Shown piece after piece: positions 1 to 9,012 of a stretch of DNA of 38,703 nucleotides. A program made the translations under genes and the position numbers. The notes under the pieces were generated by a model, which worked only from the letters and a program-made list of their open reading frames with translations, searched no databases and was not told where the DNA came from. The stretch is from JADHLN01 sp965658435 (GTDB lineage Bacteria; Pseudomonadota; Alphaproteobacteria; Rickettsiales; JABIRX01), in NCBI GenBank assembly GCA_965658435.1, contig CBFHSE010000010.1, positions 1 to 38,703 on the forward strand, read 5' to 3'. Positions within the stretch are counted from its first letter, which is position 1. Each line of letters begins with the position of its first letter.

Positions 1-1
1 T

Positions 2-220
2 AATGCTGTAGTTGTAGATGATGATAAAGTTCTAAACCCTGATGGCTTAAGATTTCATGATGAGTTTGTGAGACATAAAATTTTAGATGTTGTAGGTGAT
101 TTATATCTAGTTGGCATGCCAATAATCGGCAAATATGAAGGTAAAAAATCTGGGCATGAATTAAATAATAAATTACTACATAAATTATTTTCTGATCCTG
201 AAAACTACTCTATAGCTTAA
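2..220 (+). CDS. lpxC: LpxC, UDP-3-O-acyl-N-acetylglucosamine deacetylase (C-terminal part)
   Basis: Only the last 72 codons are in the window; the reading frame is open from base 2 and ends with TAA at 218-220. The translation contains the C-terminal landmarks of LpxC: the NPDGLRFHDEFVRHKILD stretch, which carries the zinc-ligand HxxxD-type motif and the catalytic-region histidine, followed by DLYLVG and a G-H-x-L-N-x-x-L segment. LpxC performs the committed deacetylation step of lipid A synthesis in the cytoplasm, so the cell probably makes an LPS-type outer membrane. The stop codon directly abuts the stop codon of the opposite-strand M15 peptidase at 221, with no spacer. The family assignment is firm; the 5' part lies outside the window. 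Confidence 0.92.
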   Translation, partial: NAVVVDDDKVLNPDGLRFHDEFVRHKILDVVGDLYLVGMPIIGKYEGKKSGHELNNKLLHKLFSDPENYSIA

Positions 221-865
221 TTAATAGAGTTTTTCTTCCTTATATTCAAAATGATGATAATCTTTTAAACTATTCCACTCACCTCCCCATATAAAACCCT
301 CAGATATAAATGCTTCATAAATTTTATCTCCTTTTCGAATGAGAGCAGAATGATTAATTGTTCTATCAAGATATTTCTTACCCTCTGGTGGTAAAATAAC
401 GTTATTTTTAATATAAGGATTTTCAATTGGGTTTATATCAATTGCAATGCCATAACTATGTTTAGAAAAAACATTATCTTTACCAGCAACAGCTCTGCAG
501 TTAAAAGCTGAGCTATTATTATCCGCCATAGAAGCATCATCACTGCCATTATATTCATTAATTAATTTCATTGATTTGATAGGATAATTTTCAGCAAATA
601 ATTTTCTAAAAACATTGATTGTTTTTTGGGCAATTTTTTTATGAACTATTAAATTTCCTATTTGCTGTTCTCCGTTAAAATCAATATATGATAATGAAAG
701 ATAATTTAACTCCTTAGGTTTAACAGGACAATTATCTTTATAGCTAATATTTAGCATTTTTGCTTTTAGATCCTCGCTTATCTCTTGTTTTTGACTAAAA
801 AACTCCGCTGAATATGCTGATAGGGAGATATTTATGAGAATAAAAAGAATAAATTTTTTTAGCAT
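221..865 (-). CDS. M15-family D-alanyl-D-alanine carboxypeptidase-like protein, secreted
   Basis: A 214-residue protein with a Sec signal peptide (residues 1-20, lysines then a hydrophobic core ending S-A-Y-S-A). The C-terminal half has the peptidase M15 zinc site: S-K-H-S-Y-G-I-A-I-D (His136, Asp143) and a terminal H-H-F-E (His204/205), preceded by a conserved arginine in F-N-C-R. The family includes VanY-like and endolysin-like peptidases that cut D-Ala-containing peptidoglycan peptides in the periplasm. Zinc ligands and spacing are intact, so it is probably active. It lies 11 bases downstream of trkA on the same strand. Exact bond specificity (carboxypeptidase or L,D-/D,D-endopeptidase) cannot be read from the sequence. 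Confidence 0.8.
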   Translation of the reverse strand: MLKKFILFILINISLSAYSAEFFSQKQEISEDLKAKMLNISYKDNCPVKPKELNYLSLSYIDFNGEQQIGNLIVHKKIAQKTINVFRKLFAENYPIKSMKLINEYNGSDDASMADNNSSAFNCRAVAGKDNVFSKHSYGIAIDINPIENPYIKNNVILPPEGKKYLDRTINHSALIRKGDKIYEAFISEGFIWGGEWNSLKDYHHFEYKEEKLY

Positions 866-876
866 TTATTTAATTG

Positions 877-2256
877 TTAAAAATATTTATATTTATCTGA
901 AAATATTTTTTCTGCTTTTTTTAAGGTTTCTAATCTACTCATAATGATTAAGCGATCATTTGCAATTATTTCTGTATCTCCTTTAGGAATGATAATTTGA
1001 TTATCTTCTCTTACAATCATACAAATATAGAGACCCTCAGGTAAATTTAAGTCTTCGATAGTTTTACCAACTGAATATGATGATTCAAATGCATCTGTTT
1101 CTATTATTTCTGCTTGAGATTCACAAATTGAATGTGCATTTCTTACTTTAAAATTCTTAATATATTGCAAAATTGAGGATACAGTTATCTCTCTTGGGTT
1201 AACAATAACATCAATTCCTAATGATGAAAAAAGTGGAGCAAATGAGATGCTATTTACAAGTGATATTGCTTTTTTACAGCCAAATTTTTTGGCAAGAAGA
1301 GCTGAAAGAATATTTACCTCATCATCATTTGAAACTGCAATTATGGTATCACTTGATGAAATGTTTACTTCATGCAAAATTTCTCGATCCAGAGCATCAC
1401 CATTAATTATAGTAGTATATTGCAATTTTCCAGCAATCATATTTGCTCTATTAGTATTTGATTCAATTAGCTTAACATTGTGGTGATGTTCTTCTTGTTC
1501 AATTTTATGAGCTAAATATAAGCCTACCCTTCCTCCACCGACTATTCTTATTTTGCTTGCTTCTTTATCTTGGTGGCCAAAAATACCCATTAATTCTTTA
1601 ATATCTTCAACACTAGAAATTACATATACTTCATCTTTTGAACATATATTTAGATCGCTTTCATTACTTATAAATTCTTGTTCACGATTATAACCTACAA
1701 TACTAGCTTTCAAATGAGCTATTCTATCATTAGCTTGTTTTATAGTTAAATTATTTATGATGCTATCCTCAGATAATTTAACAGATATTAATTTTACTTT
1801 ATTATCTGCAAAAGCTATTGTTTCAATAGCTCCTGGAACATGAAGCTTTTCAAAAATTGCCTTTGCTACTTCAACTTCAGGAGAGATAATCACATCAATT
1901 GGCATATCTTCGGGAGAAAACATTCTTTCCATGCCTTGAGTGAAATAATTTTGACTTCTAATTCTGGCTATTTTTCTTGGTATTCCAAATAATGAGTGAG
2001 CTACTTGACACGCAACCATATTAATTTCATCTGATTGCGTAACTGCTATTATCATGTCAGCATTTTCAGCACCTGCTTCTTCTAATACATTAGGGTGAGA
2101 AGCATAACCATTAATAATTCCTACATCTAAAGAATCTTTAATTTTATTAATTAACTTTTCTGATTGATCAATGACTGTTACGTCATTATCTTCTAATATT
2201 AATTGTTTAGCTATACTTGTTCCAACTTGCCCTGCCCCGCAAATAATAACTTTCAT
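877..2256 (-). CDS. trkA: TrkA, potassium uptake regulatory NAD-binding protein
   Basis: 459 residues, the usual length of two-module TrkA. It contains two RCK_N Rossmann domains, with glycine motifs G-A-G-Q-V-G (residues 7-12) and G-G-G-R-V-G (240-245), each followed by an RCK_C domain (about 150-215 and 375-450). TrkA is the cytoplasmic peripheral subunit that binds NAD(H) or ATP and gates the TrkH/TrkG potassium channel. No trkH is in this window, so the channel subunit must be elsewhere. The start codon is an ATG immediately before the Rossmann motif. It is transcribed divergently from obgE across an 80-base gap, and no clear Shine-Dalgarno sequence is visible upstream. Confidence 0.92.
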   Translation of the reverse strand: MKVIICGAGQVGTSIAKQLILEDNDVTVIDQSEKLINKIKDSLDVGIINGYASHPNVLEEAGAENADMIIAVTQSDEINMVACQVAHSLFGIPRKIARIRSQNYFTQGMERMFSPEDMPIDVIISPEVEVAKAIFEKLHVPGAIETIAFADNKVKLISVKLSEDSIINNLTIKQANDRIAHLKASIVGYNREQEFISNESDLNICSKDEVYVISSVEDIKELMGIFGHQDKEASKIRIVGGGRVGLYLAHKIEQEEHHHNVKLIESNTNRANMIAGKLQYTTIINGDALDREILHEVNISSSDTIIAVSNDDEVNILSALLAKKFGCKKAISLVNSISFAPLFSSLGIDVIVNPREITVSSILQYIKNFKVRNAHSICESQAEIIETDAFESSYSVGKTIEDLNLPEGLYICMIVREDNQIIIPKGDTEIIANDRLIIMSRLETLKKAEKIFSDKYKYF

Positions 2257-2336
2257 ATATAATGTTTTAATTTATTGAATTATTTGTTAATCTTACAAAC
2301 CGATAAAATCAAGATAATAAAATAACTTAAAAAATT

Positions 2337-3332
2337 ATGAAATTTATAGATGAAGCTAAGATCTGGATAAGAAGTGGTGATGGAGGAAATGGCTGCCTAA
2401 GCTTTAGAAGAGAGGCTCATACCCCTATGGGAGGTCCAGACGGTGGCAATGGTGGTCGTGGCGGCCATATTATTTTCAAAGCAGTTAGAAATATCAATAC
2501 TTTAATTGATTTTAGATTTAAAAAACATTTTAGAGCTAAAAATGGTGAAGCTGGAAAGGGTAAAAATAGATTTGGTAAAAATGCTGAAGATATTATTTTA
2601 AATGTTCCTGTTGGCACCTCCATTTATACTGAATCTGGTAATTTGATAATAGATTTGGTTAATGAAGGACAACAAGAAATTTTGCTAAGAGGCGGAGATG
2701 GTGGTCTAGGTAACGTAAATTTTAAATCTTCAAGAAATCAAGCTCCAAGAACCCATACCTCTGGCAAGGAGGGAGAAGAAATGCAAATATCATTACAACT
2801 AAAAATTATTTCTGATATTGGCATAATTGGCTTCCCAAATGCAGGTAAATCGACACTACTTACTAATTTATCAAGAGCTCACCCTAAAATTGCAGATTAT
2901 CCTTTTACAACTTTAAGACCTGAACTTGGAGTTGTTTATGTTAATCAAAATGAATTTGTAATGGCAGATATTCCTGGTCTAATTGAGGGTGCAAGTGAAG
3001 GTGTAGGACTTGGTCATAAATTTTTAAGGCATATTGAAAGATGTAGAGCTGTACTTCATCTTATTGATGTAAATTCAAATGATCTTTATAAGGATTATTT
3101 GGTGATTCGTAATGAACTAAAAAATTATAATATCTCTTTAGAAACTAAAGCTGAAATTATTGCTCTTAGTAAATGTGATTTAATGCTTGAATCTGAATAT
3201 AAAGCTAAAAAATCTCAATTAGAAAAGAAATTAAAAAAATCTATTTTTACGATATCTTCTGCAGCTAAATTGAACCTTGAGGAATTGAAATCTTCTTTAT
3301 TTGAGGTTATTAACAATAAAGAAGATGCATAA
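2337..3332 (+). CDS. obgE: ObgE/CgtA, ribosome-associated GTPase
   Basis: 331 residues. The N-terminal glycine-rich Obg fold occupies residues 1-158, with repeated G-D-G-G and G-G-x-G-G runs. The GTPase domain follows, with P-loop G-F-P-N-A-G-K-S-T (165-173), a D-I-P-G-L-I-E-G-A switch II segment and S-K-C-D as the base-recognition motif. There is no extra C-terminal OCT domain, which is common in short alphaproteobacterial forms. The protein is an essential GTPase acting in late 50S ribosome assembly and stress control. The last 8 bases overlap the hemW start, so the two genes are likely translationally coupled. Confidence 0.95.
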   Translation: MKFIDEAKIWIRSGDGGNGCLSFRREAHTPMGGPDGGNGGRGGHIIFKAVRNINTLIDFRFKKHFRAKNGEAGKGKNRFGKNAEDIILNVPVGTSIYTESGNLIIDLVNEGQQEILLRGGDGGLGNVNFKSSRNQAPRTHTSGKEGEEMQISLQLKIISDIGIIGFPNAGKSTLLTNLSRAHPKIADYPFTTLRPELGVVYVNQNEFVMADIPGLIEGASEGVGLGHKFLRHIERCRAVLHLIDVNSNDLYKDYLVIRNELKNYNISLETKAEIIALSKCDLMLESEYKAKKSQLEKKLKKSIFTISSAAKLNLEELKSSLFEVINNKEDA

Positions 3333-4476
3333 TAATCTCTCGATTTATATTCATTATCCTTTTTGCAAAGCTAAATGCCCCTATTGTGATTTTAACTCTC
3401 ATATTATGGAAGTAAATAATGATGTTGATTGGCAAAAAGCTTATATTTCAGAATTAGAATATTTTTTTGAATTTACTAAAAACTCTGAAATTTCTACTAT
3501 TTTTTTTGGCGGAGGAACTCCTTCTTTAATGCCAATTTCATTAATTGAAGCAATTTTAAATAAAATTCACTCATTATACAAAGTTGCGTCTGATGTTGAA
3601 ATAAGCCTAGAAGCAAATCCCACTTCAAGTGAGGCACTTAAATTTCAAAATTTTAAGAAATTAGGTATAAATAGATTATCAATTGGAGTACAATCTTTAA
3701 TTGATCAAGATTTGCAATTTTTAGGTCGAGCACATTCAGCTTCAGAAGCTTTAGAAACAATTGAAATGGCCAAAAAATATTTTAATAATTTTTCTTTTGA
3801 TTTAATATATGCAAGACCAAAACAAACTCTTAAATCCTGGGAAAAAGAATTAAAGAAAGCCCTTAAATTAGATCCCCCTCACCTATCACTTTACCAATTA
3901 ACAATTGAAAAAGGTACAGAGTTTTTTAATTTATATCGTGATAAAAAATTTCAATTAGCAGATCAAGAAAAATTAGCAGATTTTTATGAATTAACTGATT
4001 CTATTTGCGCAAATGCTAATTTAATTAAATATGAAACTTCAAATTATGCTAAAAGTAAGTTTCAGGCAAAACATAATTTAAATTATTGGCAATATGGTGA
4101 TTATATAGGAATTGGTGCAGGTGCTCATACAAGAATTACTCAATTTGATAGTGAAAAACATTATTTTATGACTTTTCATAGCCCCATTAAATGGCTAAAT
4201 AAAACTTTAAAAACTGGCAATGGTATTCAGCAAAAAAAAATATTAACTAAGGAAGAAATAATTGAAGAGATATTAATGAATGGCCTTAGAATTAACAAAG
4301 CTATAAGTAAAAAAATCTTTTATAAATATATAGGTAAGAGCCATATTGAATTATTTAACTCTAAGCTTGATGATTTAAGTGATGAGGGCTTAATTTTTTA
4401 TGATAAAGATAAAATAATAACGACTGATAAAGGTGCCAAAGTTATTAATTCAATTATAACTTATTTAACTAGTTAG
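3325..4476 (+). CDS. hemW: HemW, radical SAM heme chaperone
   Basis: The start is placed at ATG 3325 rather than an upstream TTG, because M-H-N-N-L-S-I-Y-I-H-Y-P-F leads straight into the conserved N-terminus. This gives 383 residues and an 8-base overlap with obgE. The radical SAM cluster motif is C-K-A-K-C-P-Y-C (Cys14, Cys18, Cys21), followed by G-G-G-T-P-S; a HemW C-terminal domain ends the protein. HemW proteins, once annotated as oxygen-independent coproporphyrinogen III oxidases (HemN-like), bind heme and insert it into respiratory enzymes. The short H-Y-P-F-C-x-x-x-C form and the pairing with housekeeping genes favour HemW over true HemN. Confidence 0.88.
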   Translation: MHNNLSIYIHYPFCKAKCPYCDFNSHIMEVNNDVDWQKAYISELEYFFEFTKNSEISTIFFGGGTPSLMPISLIEAILNKIHSLYKVASDVEISLEANPTSSEALKFQNFKKLGINRLSIGVQSLIDQDLQFLGRAHSASEALETIEMAKKYFNNFSFDLIYARPKQTLKSWEKELKKALKLDPPHLSLYQLTIEKGTEFFNLYRDKKFQLADQEKLADFYELTDSICANANLIKYETSNYAKSKFQAKHNLNYWQYGDYIGIGAGAHTRITQFDSEKHYFMTFHSPIKWLNKTLKTGNGIQQKKILTKEEIIEEILMNGLRINKAISKKIFYKYIGKSHIELFNSKLDDLSDEGLIFYDKDKIITTDKGAKVINSIITYLTS

Positions 4477-4482
4477 TTAAAT
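4463..4482. repeat. Perfect inverted repeat at the hemW/amidase convergent junction
   Basis: Arms of nine bases (ATTTAACTA and TAGTTAAAT) flank a two-base centre. The repeat covers the hemW stop codon and reaches the first base of the opposite-strand amidase stop. Its position between converging genes would suit a bidirectional transcription end, but the stem is almost entirely A-T and the loop is too small for a normal RNA hairpin without opening inner pairs. In such A+T-rich DNA it may be chance. Confidence 0.35.
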
Positions 4483-5516
4483 CATTTAAAATATCTATTT
4501 ATAGCTTTTACCATGTCACGCATTAGGCTATTGCGATAATGCATTGTTCTTAATTTTTTTGTGTCATTTTTATTTGTGAGATAACCAAGTTCAACCAAAA
4601 TAGAAGCCATATTTGAGTTTTTTAAAACTACAAATCCTGCTGAATGCATGCTGTTTTTTCTTACCAGATATTTTCCTCTTAATTGTTTTAATAATAGCTT
4701 TGCAAATGAAATAGATTTATTTTTTGCTTCCCTGAAAGATAAATCAATTAAAATATCAGATGTTTGGCTGTCAAAATTTGTTAAATCTATTCCTGCTACA
4801 ATATCAATTTTATTTTCTTTTTTGGCTAATTCAGCAGCCTCTTTATCCGAAGCAACTTCTGATAAAGTATAAATTGATAATCCTCTTGCCTTTCTATTTC
4901 TTGCTGCATCTGCATGAAGAGAAATGAACATATCTGCATTATGCTTTCTAGCAATTTCAATTCTTCTTCTTAAAGGTAAAAAATTATCATTTTTTCTTGT
5001 TAGAACAACATTATATTTTTGTTCTTTTTCAAGATATTTTTTTAATGTTTTAGCATATTTCAAAACAATATCTTTTTCATAAACTCTTCCATAACCTATT
5101 GCTCCTGAGTCTTTTCCTCCATGCCCTGCATCTATTACAATAACTGGAGGCTTTGCTTTTCTTTTTAGCTTTGTAGTTTTAGTTGGTGCTTTAATTTCTT
5201 CTGTTTTTTTTTCTTGAAAAGATTCTTTTATATCTCTTTCTTCTGCAACGGAATCAACTAAATCTTGCTCTATGTCTATGATCTCTGTTTGTGGTAAATT
5301 GATGGTTTTTAACTCCCCTATTGGTTTTTTTATAGGCTGAATATCAATAATTTGATTTTGGTAGATATTATCAAGCAAACCTCCAAAATCTTCATATGAA
5401 TAGAGAGTTTTAGGAATGGAAAATAATGATATGGCCAAAATTATTGGTTTAAATTTTTTTATATTGAAAATATATCTGATAGTAATATGCTTTTTGATAA
5501 TTATTCTCAAAATCAC
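4482..5516 (-). CDS. N-acetylmuramoyl-L-alanine amidase (AmiC-type, Amidase_3)
   Basis: 344 residues from a GTG start. The catalytic Amidase_3 domain fills about residues 124-344, with D-A-G-H-G-G-K-D-S-G-A-I-G (His132), Y-E-K-D-I (Glu147), S-L-H-A-D-A-A (His201) and the late I-L-V-E-L-G-Y-L-T-N glutamate: the full zinc and catalytic set. These periplasmic amidases remove stem peptides from glycan strands at division. A hydrophobic segment at about 24-40 looks like a signal peptide but has an unusually long basic lead. Residues 45-120 are charged linker without a recognisable AMIN domain. The true start may be internal and non-ATG; the GTG is only 4 bases from the divergent iron-transporter gene. 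Confidence 0.85.
   Translation of the reverse strand: MILRIIIKKHITIRYIFNIKKFKPIILAISLFSIPKTLYSYEDFGGLLDNIYQNQIIDIQPIKKPIGELKTINLPQTEIIDIEQDLVDSVAEERDIKESFQEKKTEEIKAPTKTTKLKRKAKPPVIVIDAGHGGKDSGAIGYGRVYEKDIVLKYAKTLKKYLEKEQKYNVVLTRKNDNFLPLRRRIEIARKHNADMFISLHADAARNRKARGLSIYTLSEVASDKEAAELAKKENKIDIVAGIDLTNFDSQTSDILIDLSFREAKNKSISFAKLLLKQLRGKYLVRKNSMHSAGFVVLKNSNMASILVELGYLTNKNDTKKLRTMHYRNSLMRDMVKAINRYFK
5464..5491 (+). promoter_or_regulatory. Candidate promoter of the iron ABC operon, inside the amidase 5' end
   Basis: TTGAAA (5464-5469, five of six to the -35 consensus) is followed after 16 bases by TATGCT (5486-5491, four of six to the -10 consensus). Initiation would fall near 5498, about 20 bases before the ATG at 5521. 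Because the amidase and iron-binding protein genes start only 4 bases apart, the promoter must overlap the amidase reading frame or signal peptide region. Chance matches are common in DNA of this composition. Confidence 0.35.
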
Positions 5517-5520
5517 TTAA

Positions 5521-6528
5521 ATGAAAAAATTTTATTTATTAATATTTTTAGCTATTATTTCAGCTATATCTTATTTTTCATATAGCCTTAATAATGAGAG
5601 TTCGAAAACCATAAATATTTATTCTGCTAGAAAAGAACAATTTATCAATGAATTATTACAAAACTTTTCAAAAGAAACTGGAATTAAATATAATTTATTG
5701 ATTGATTCAGCACCAAAATTATTTGCAAAGCTTAAAAGTGAAGGTGAAAAATCTCCTGCTGATGTTCTAATTACATCTGATGTTATCTCAGTTTTAAAAG
5801 CTAAAAACAATAACTTAATCCAGCCTTTAAAAATTAACAATCATAATCTTATCAACGAAAATCTATATGATAAATCTTATTTATGGTATGGATTATCTCT
5901 AAGAAAAAGATTAATTTTCTATAACAAAGAAAAGATCAACTCTTCATTATTAAAAAATTATGAAGATTTAGCTTCAGCTCAGATTGGTAAAACATTGTTA
6001 ATTAGATCATCTAATAATTATTATAATCAAGCTCTTATTTCTCAGCTATTATATAGAAATGGCTCTGAAAGAACTAAAATTATCCTTAAAAAGATAGTGG
6101 CTAATTTTGCACGAGATCCATCAGGTGGCGATAGTGATCAATTAAAAGCATTAATTAGGGGGGAAGGAAATATTGCTGTTGCTAATTATTATTATTTTGC
6201 CAGATTACAAAATTCTACTGAAGCTATTTACAAAGATAATATTCATAAAATAGCTACATTATATCCAAATCAAGGTTTTTCAGGTGTTAACATTAATTTA
6301 AGTACAATATCAATGCTTAAAACTAGTAATAAGAATTTAGCTGTGCAAAAATTAATAGAATATTTACTTAGTGAAAAAGCACAGCAATTTTTTACAAATA
6401 AAAATTATGAAGAATCAGTTTTAAAATCATATAATGAACTTCATTATCTTAAAGATTATGAATCATTAAAAAATTACGATAATTTTCCTGATCTTGATGA
6501 GTTAATTGAAGAATCAGGCTGGAAATAA
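5521..6528 (+). CDS. Ferric-iron ABC transporter, periplasmic binding protein (FbpA/FutA family)
   Basis: 335 residues with an N-terminal signal sequence (about 1-22). The mature protein opens with I-N-I-Y-S-A-R, typical of iron-binding class proteins, and later has the diagnostic A-N-Y-Y-Y-F-A-R-L segment (Tyr223-225) after a G-G-D-S-D-Q and G-E-G-N-I-A-V run. In FbpA/FutA proteins these tyrosines ligate Fe(III). It would capture ferric iron in the periplasm and deliver it to the downstream permease and ATPase. It is the first gene of a three-gene operon, with 11 bases to the permease. The substrate could be free or chelated iron; the tyrosine cluster makes iron much more likely than thiamine or other ligands. 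Confidence 0.87.
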   Translation: MKKFYLLIFLAIISAISYFSYSLNNESSKTINIYSARKEQFINELLQNFSKETGIKYNLLIDSAPKLFAKLKSEGEKSPADVLITSDVISVLKAKNNNLIQPLKINNHNLINENLYDKSYLWYGLSLRKRLIFYNKEKINSSLLKNYEDLASAQIGKTLLIRSSNNYYNQALISQLLYRNGSERTKIILKKIVANFARDPSGGDSDQLKALIRGEGNIAVANYYYFARLQNSTEAIYKDNIHKIATLYPNQGFSGVNINLSTISMLKTSNKNLAVQKLIEYLLSEKAQQFFTNKNYEESVLKSYNELHYLKDYESLKNYDNFPDLDELIEESGWK

Positions 6529-6539
6529 AAGTTAGTTAT

Positions 6540-8084
6540 ATGAAAATTAGAATTTCTTTAGTTTTAAGTTTATTAATTGCCTTAATTTTCATAGCTCCAT
6601 TCATTTTTTTGCTATCAGAAGCTATATTAGCTTTGCAAGATAAAAATAATATATTTTTTGCTAATATTATATTTGTTAATCTAAAAAATAGCTTATATTT
6701 GTCTTTTTTGACTTGTATTATAGCAAATATAATAGCAGTTCCTACTGCATGGATAATGAGCTATTATAAATTTCCTTATCAAAAATTATTTAATCTTTTC
6801 TTATTATTACCAATTGCGATTCCAGCCTATATTTTAGGAATTATTTATGCAGAAATAGCTGAAATAAAATTTTTATATTCGATTAGAAACATATATGGAG
6901 CAGCAATTATTCTGGCTCTTGCCTTATATCCTTACATATATTTATTTTGTAAAAATTATTTTAAACATTTCGCTCCACAAATCTTTCAAGCTAAAATTTA
7001 TGGTATTTCTAATTTGAAAATTTTTTTTAAAATTGCTCTGAGATTTGTAATTCCAGCACTTATAACCGCCAATATTTTGGTAATTATGGAAGTAATGGGA
7101 GATTTCGGTTTATCTAGTTATTATGGAATTAACAGTCTTACAACTGAAATATATAAGGATTGGTTCATTACTAATAATTATAATAATGCAAGTTTACAAT
7201 CAGCTATTCTTTTGATTGTAGTTATATGCTTTTTTTTAATAGAAATTTTTTTAAAGGGGAAAAAAAACTATAGTGATATAAAAAATATTAATCTGCCAGT
7301 TTTTAATAAGATGAGGAAAACATCTTTAATGTTAACCTATTTATTATTAGGCTGCATTTTTTCCGTTGCTTTTCTAATACCAGTTATACAGATAATTTTA
7401 TGGTGTCTAGATAAACCTTATTTATTAGTTGATGAAAAATTTACCAAAGTTTTTTTTAATAGTTTTTTTCTATCCCTTCTTGGCTCAATAATAATTATAT
7501 TTCTGGTTTTCTTCATTTTTATTACTACAAAATTATATAATTCCAAATTAATGAAATTTGTTAATTTTATAACCGCAACAGGCTATGCAATTCCTGGCTC
7601 AGTAATTGCTGTAGCTATATTATTTGTTTTAAATAATTTTATGCATTTTATAGATTCTTCATATAGTATATTTACTAGCTTATCTGTAATTGGATTATTA
7701 TATGCTTACCAAATCAGATTTTCTGCCTTAGCATATAATAATTTTAACATTGCCTGGAATAGAATTGATCATGATTTATTGAATATGGCAAAAATTTATA
7801 AAAAAAATGATTTTATTCTTATATATAATTATTTTGTGCGTTTAATGACTAGCTCAGTCGGAGTGTCATTCATTTTGATTTTTATAGAGATTATAAAAGA
7901 ACTTCCAGCTACATTAATCTTAAGACCTTTTAATTTTGATAGTTTAGCTACAAGAACATATATGCTTGCATCTGATGAAATGGTTATTGAATCTGCAATA
8001 TCAGCTTTGGCAATAATTTTATTTAATGTAATTGCCTTATTTATTTTTTCTAAATATTTTGAAAAGAACAATGTCTATAATTGA
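6540..8084 (+). CDS. Ferric-iron ABC transporter, fused two-domain permease (FbpB type)
   Basis: 514 residues, highly hydrophobic, consisting of two tandem MetI-type permease halves (about 1-235 and 255-514), each with around six membrane spans. Each half has an EAA-like cytoplasmic coupling loop, visible as A-K-I-Y-G-I-S-N and A-K-I-Y-K-K-N-D. This fused arrangement is characteristic of FbpB/AfuB/FutB iron permeases. It overlaps the ATPase gene by 14 bases, so the two proteins are probably made in a coupled way. It would form the inner-membrane channel for iron from the upstream binding protein. Confidence 0.88.
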   Translation: MKIRISLVLSLLIALIFIAPFIFLLSEAILALQDKNNIFFANIIFVNLKNSLYLSFLTCIIANIIAVPTAWIMSYYKFPYQKLFNLFLLLPIAIPAYILGIIYAEIAEIKFLYSIRNIYGAAIILALALYPYIYLFCKNYFKHFAPQIFQAKIYGISNLKIFFKIALRFVIPALITANILVIMEVMGDFGLSSYYGINSLTTEIYKDWFITNNYNNASLQSAILLIVVICFFLIEIFLKGKKNYSDIKNINLPVFNKMRKTSLMLTYLLLGCIFSVAFLIPVIQIILWCLDKPYLLVDEKFTKVFFNSFFLSLLGSIIIIFLVFFIFITTKLYNSKLMKFVNFITATGYAIPGSVIAVAILFVLNNFMHFIDSSYSIFTSLSVIGLLYAYQIRFSALAYNNFNIAWNRIDHDLLNMAKIYKKNDFILIYNYFVRLMTSSVGVSFILIFIEIIKELPATLILRPFNFDSLATRTYMLASDEMVIESAISALAIILFNVIALFIFSKYFEKNNVYN

Positions 8085-9012
8085 AGTTAAAAATCTATCT
8101 TATAAATATGCTAATAAATTAATTATTGATAAGGTTAATTTTAGTGCAAAATCATCAGAGATAACCGCTATATTAGGACCATCTGGTTCCGGTAAATCTA
8201 CTTTTATAAAATTATTAGCTGGATTAATTTCTGCAAACAGTGGAAAAATCTTATTGGATAATAAATTATTAAATAAAATAGAACCGCATCATAGAGAAAT
8301 TTCTTATGTATCTCAAACTCCATCTTTATTTCCTTTCCTTAATATTTATGAAAATATTAATCTTGCTATAAAGAAAAAAAATAATAATGAAACAAAATTA
8401 CTAGTAAAAAAACTCTTAGCCAAATTTAATATGGCTGATAAAATATCGCTATATCCTCATAATCTTTCAGTTGGGGAACAACAGAGGGTTTCAATAATCA
8501 GAGCTATGGCATCTAATGCTAAAGTTATGCTTTTTGATGAACCTTATGCAAATATTGATAGTATTAATAAAGATAATTTAATATCTGAATCATTAAACCT
8601 CTTAAAAAACTCCAATTTAATTAAAATTATGATTACTCATAATATTGAAGAAGCATTATTATTTGCAGATAAAATATATGTCCTTTATGAAGGGAAAATC
8701 TTGCAATCTGGAACAGCTTTTAATTTATATAATCAGCCAAAAAACCAATTTGTCGCAAGATCTTTTGGTTTAATTAATAAGTTATCTGACGATAAAAAAG
8801 AATATTTTATAAGAGCTACAGATTTTAAAATTAGTAAAAAGGAAATAAAAGGATCATTTAAAGCAAAAACAATTGATAAAAAATTTTATTTTGGCAGATT
8901 TTTATATCATGTGCAAAGATTAGATTTACAAACTCTAAGAATAATTTCAGACATTGATCTGAAGGCATCAGAAATTATTTATGTTACTATTTTAAATAAA
9001 TTAAAAATTTGA
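8071..9012 (+). CDS. Ferric-iron ABC transporter, ATPase (FbpC type)
   Basis: ATG 8071 is chosen over an upstream in-frame codon because M-S-I-I-E-V-K-N-L-S is a standard ABC ATPase N-terminus. The result is 313 residues overlapping the permease by 14 bases. The Walker A motif G-P-S-G-S-G-K-S-T is at 36-44; the signature L-S-V-G-E-Q-Q-R and Walker B V-M-L-F-D-E-P-Y follow, then the switch histidine in I-T-H-N. Residues after about 230 resemble the C-terminal regulatory (TOBE-like) region of FbpC/PotA-type ATPases. It powers the iron importer. Its last 12 bases overlap the end of the opposite-strand reductase gene. Confidence 0.88.
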   Translation: MSIIEVKNLSYKYANKLIIDKVNFSAKSSEITAILGPSGSGKSTFIKLLAGLISANSGKILLDNKLLNKIEPHHREISYVSQTPSLFPFLNIYENINLAIKKKNNNETKLLVKKLLAKFNMADKISLYPHNLSVGEQQRVSIIRAMASNAKVMLFDEPYANIDSINKDNLISESLNLLKNSNLIKIMITHNIEEALLFADKIYVLYEGKILQSGTAFNLYNQPKNQFVARSFGLINKLSDDKKEYFIRATDFKISKKEIKGSFKAKTIDKKFYFGRFLYHVQRLDLQTLRIISDIDLKASEIIYVTILNKLKI

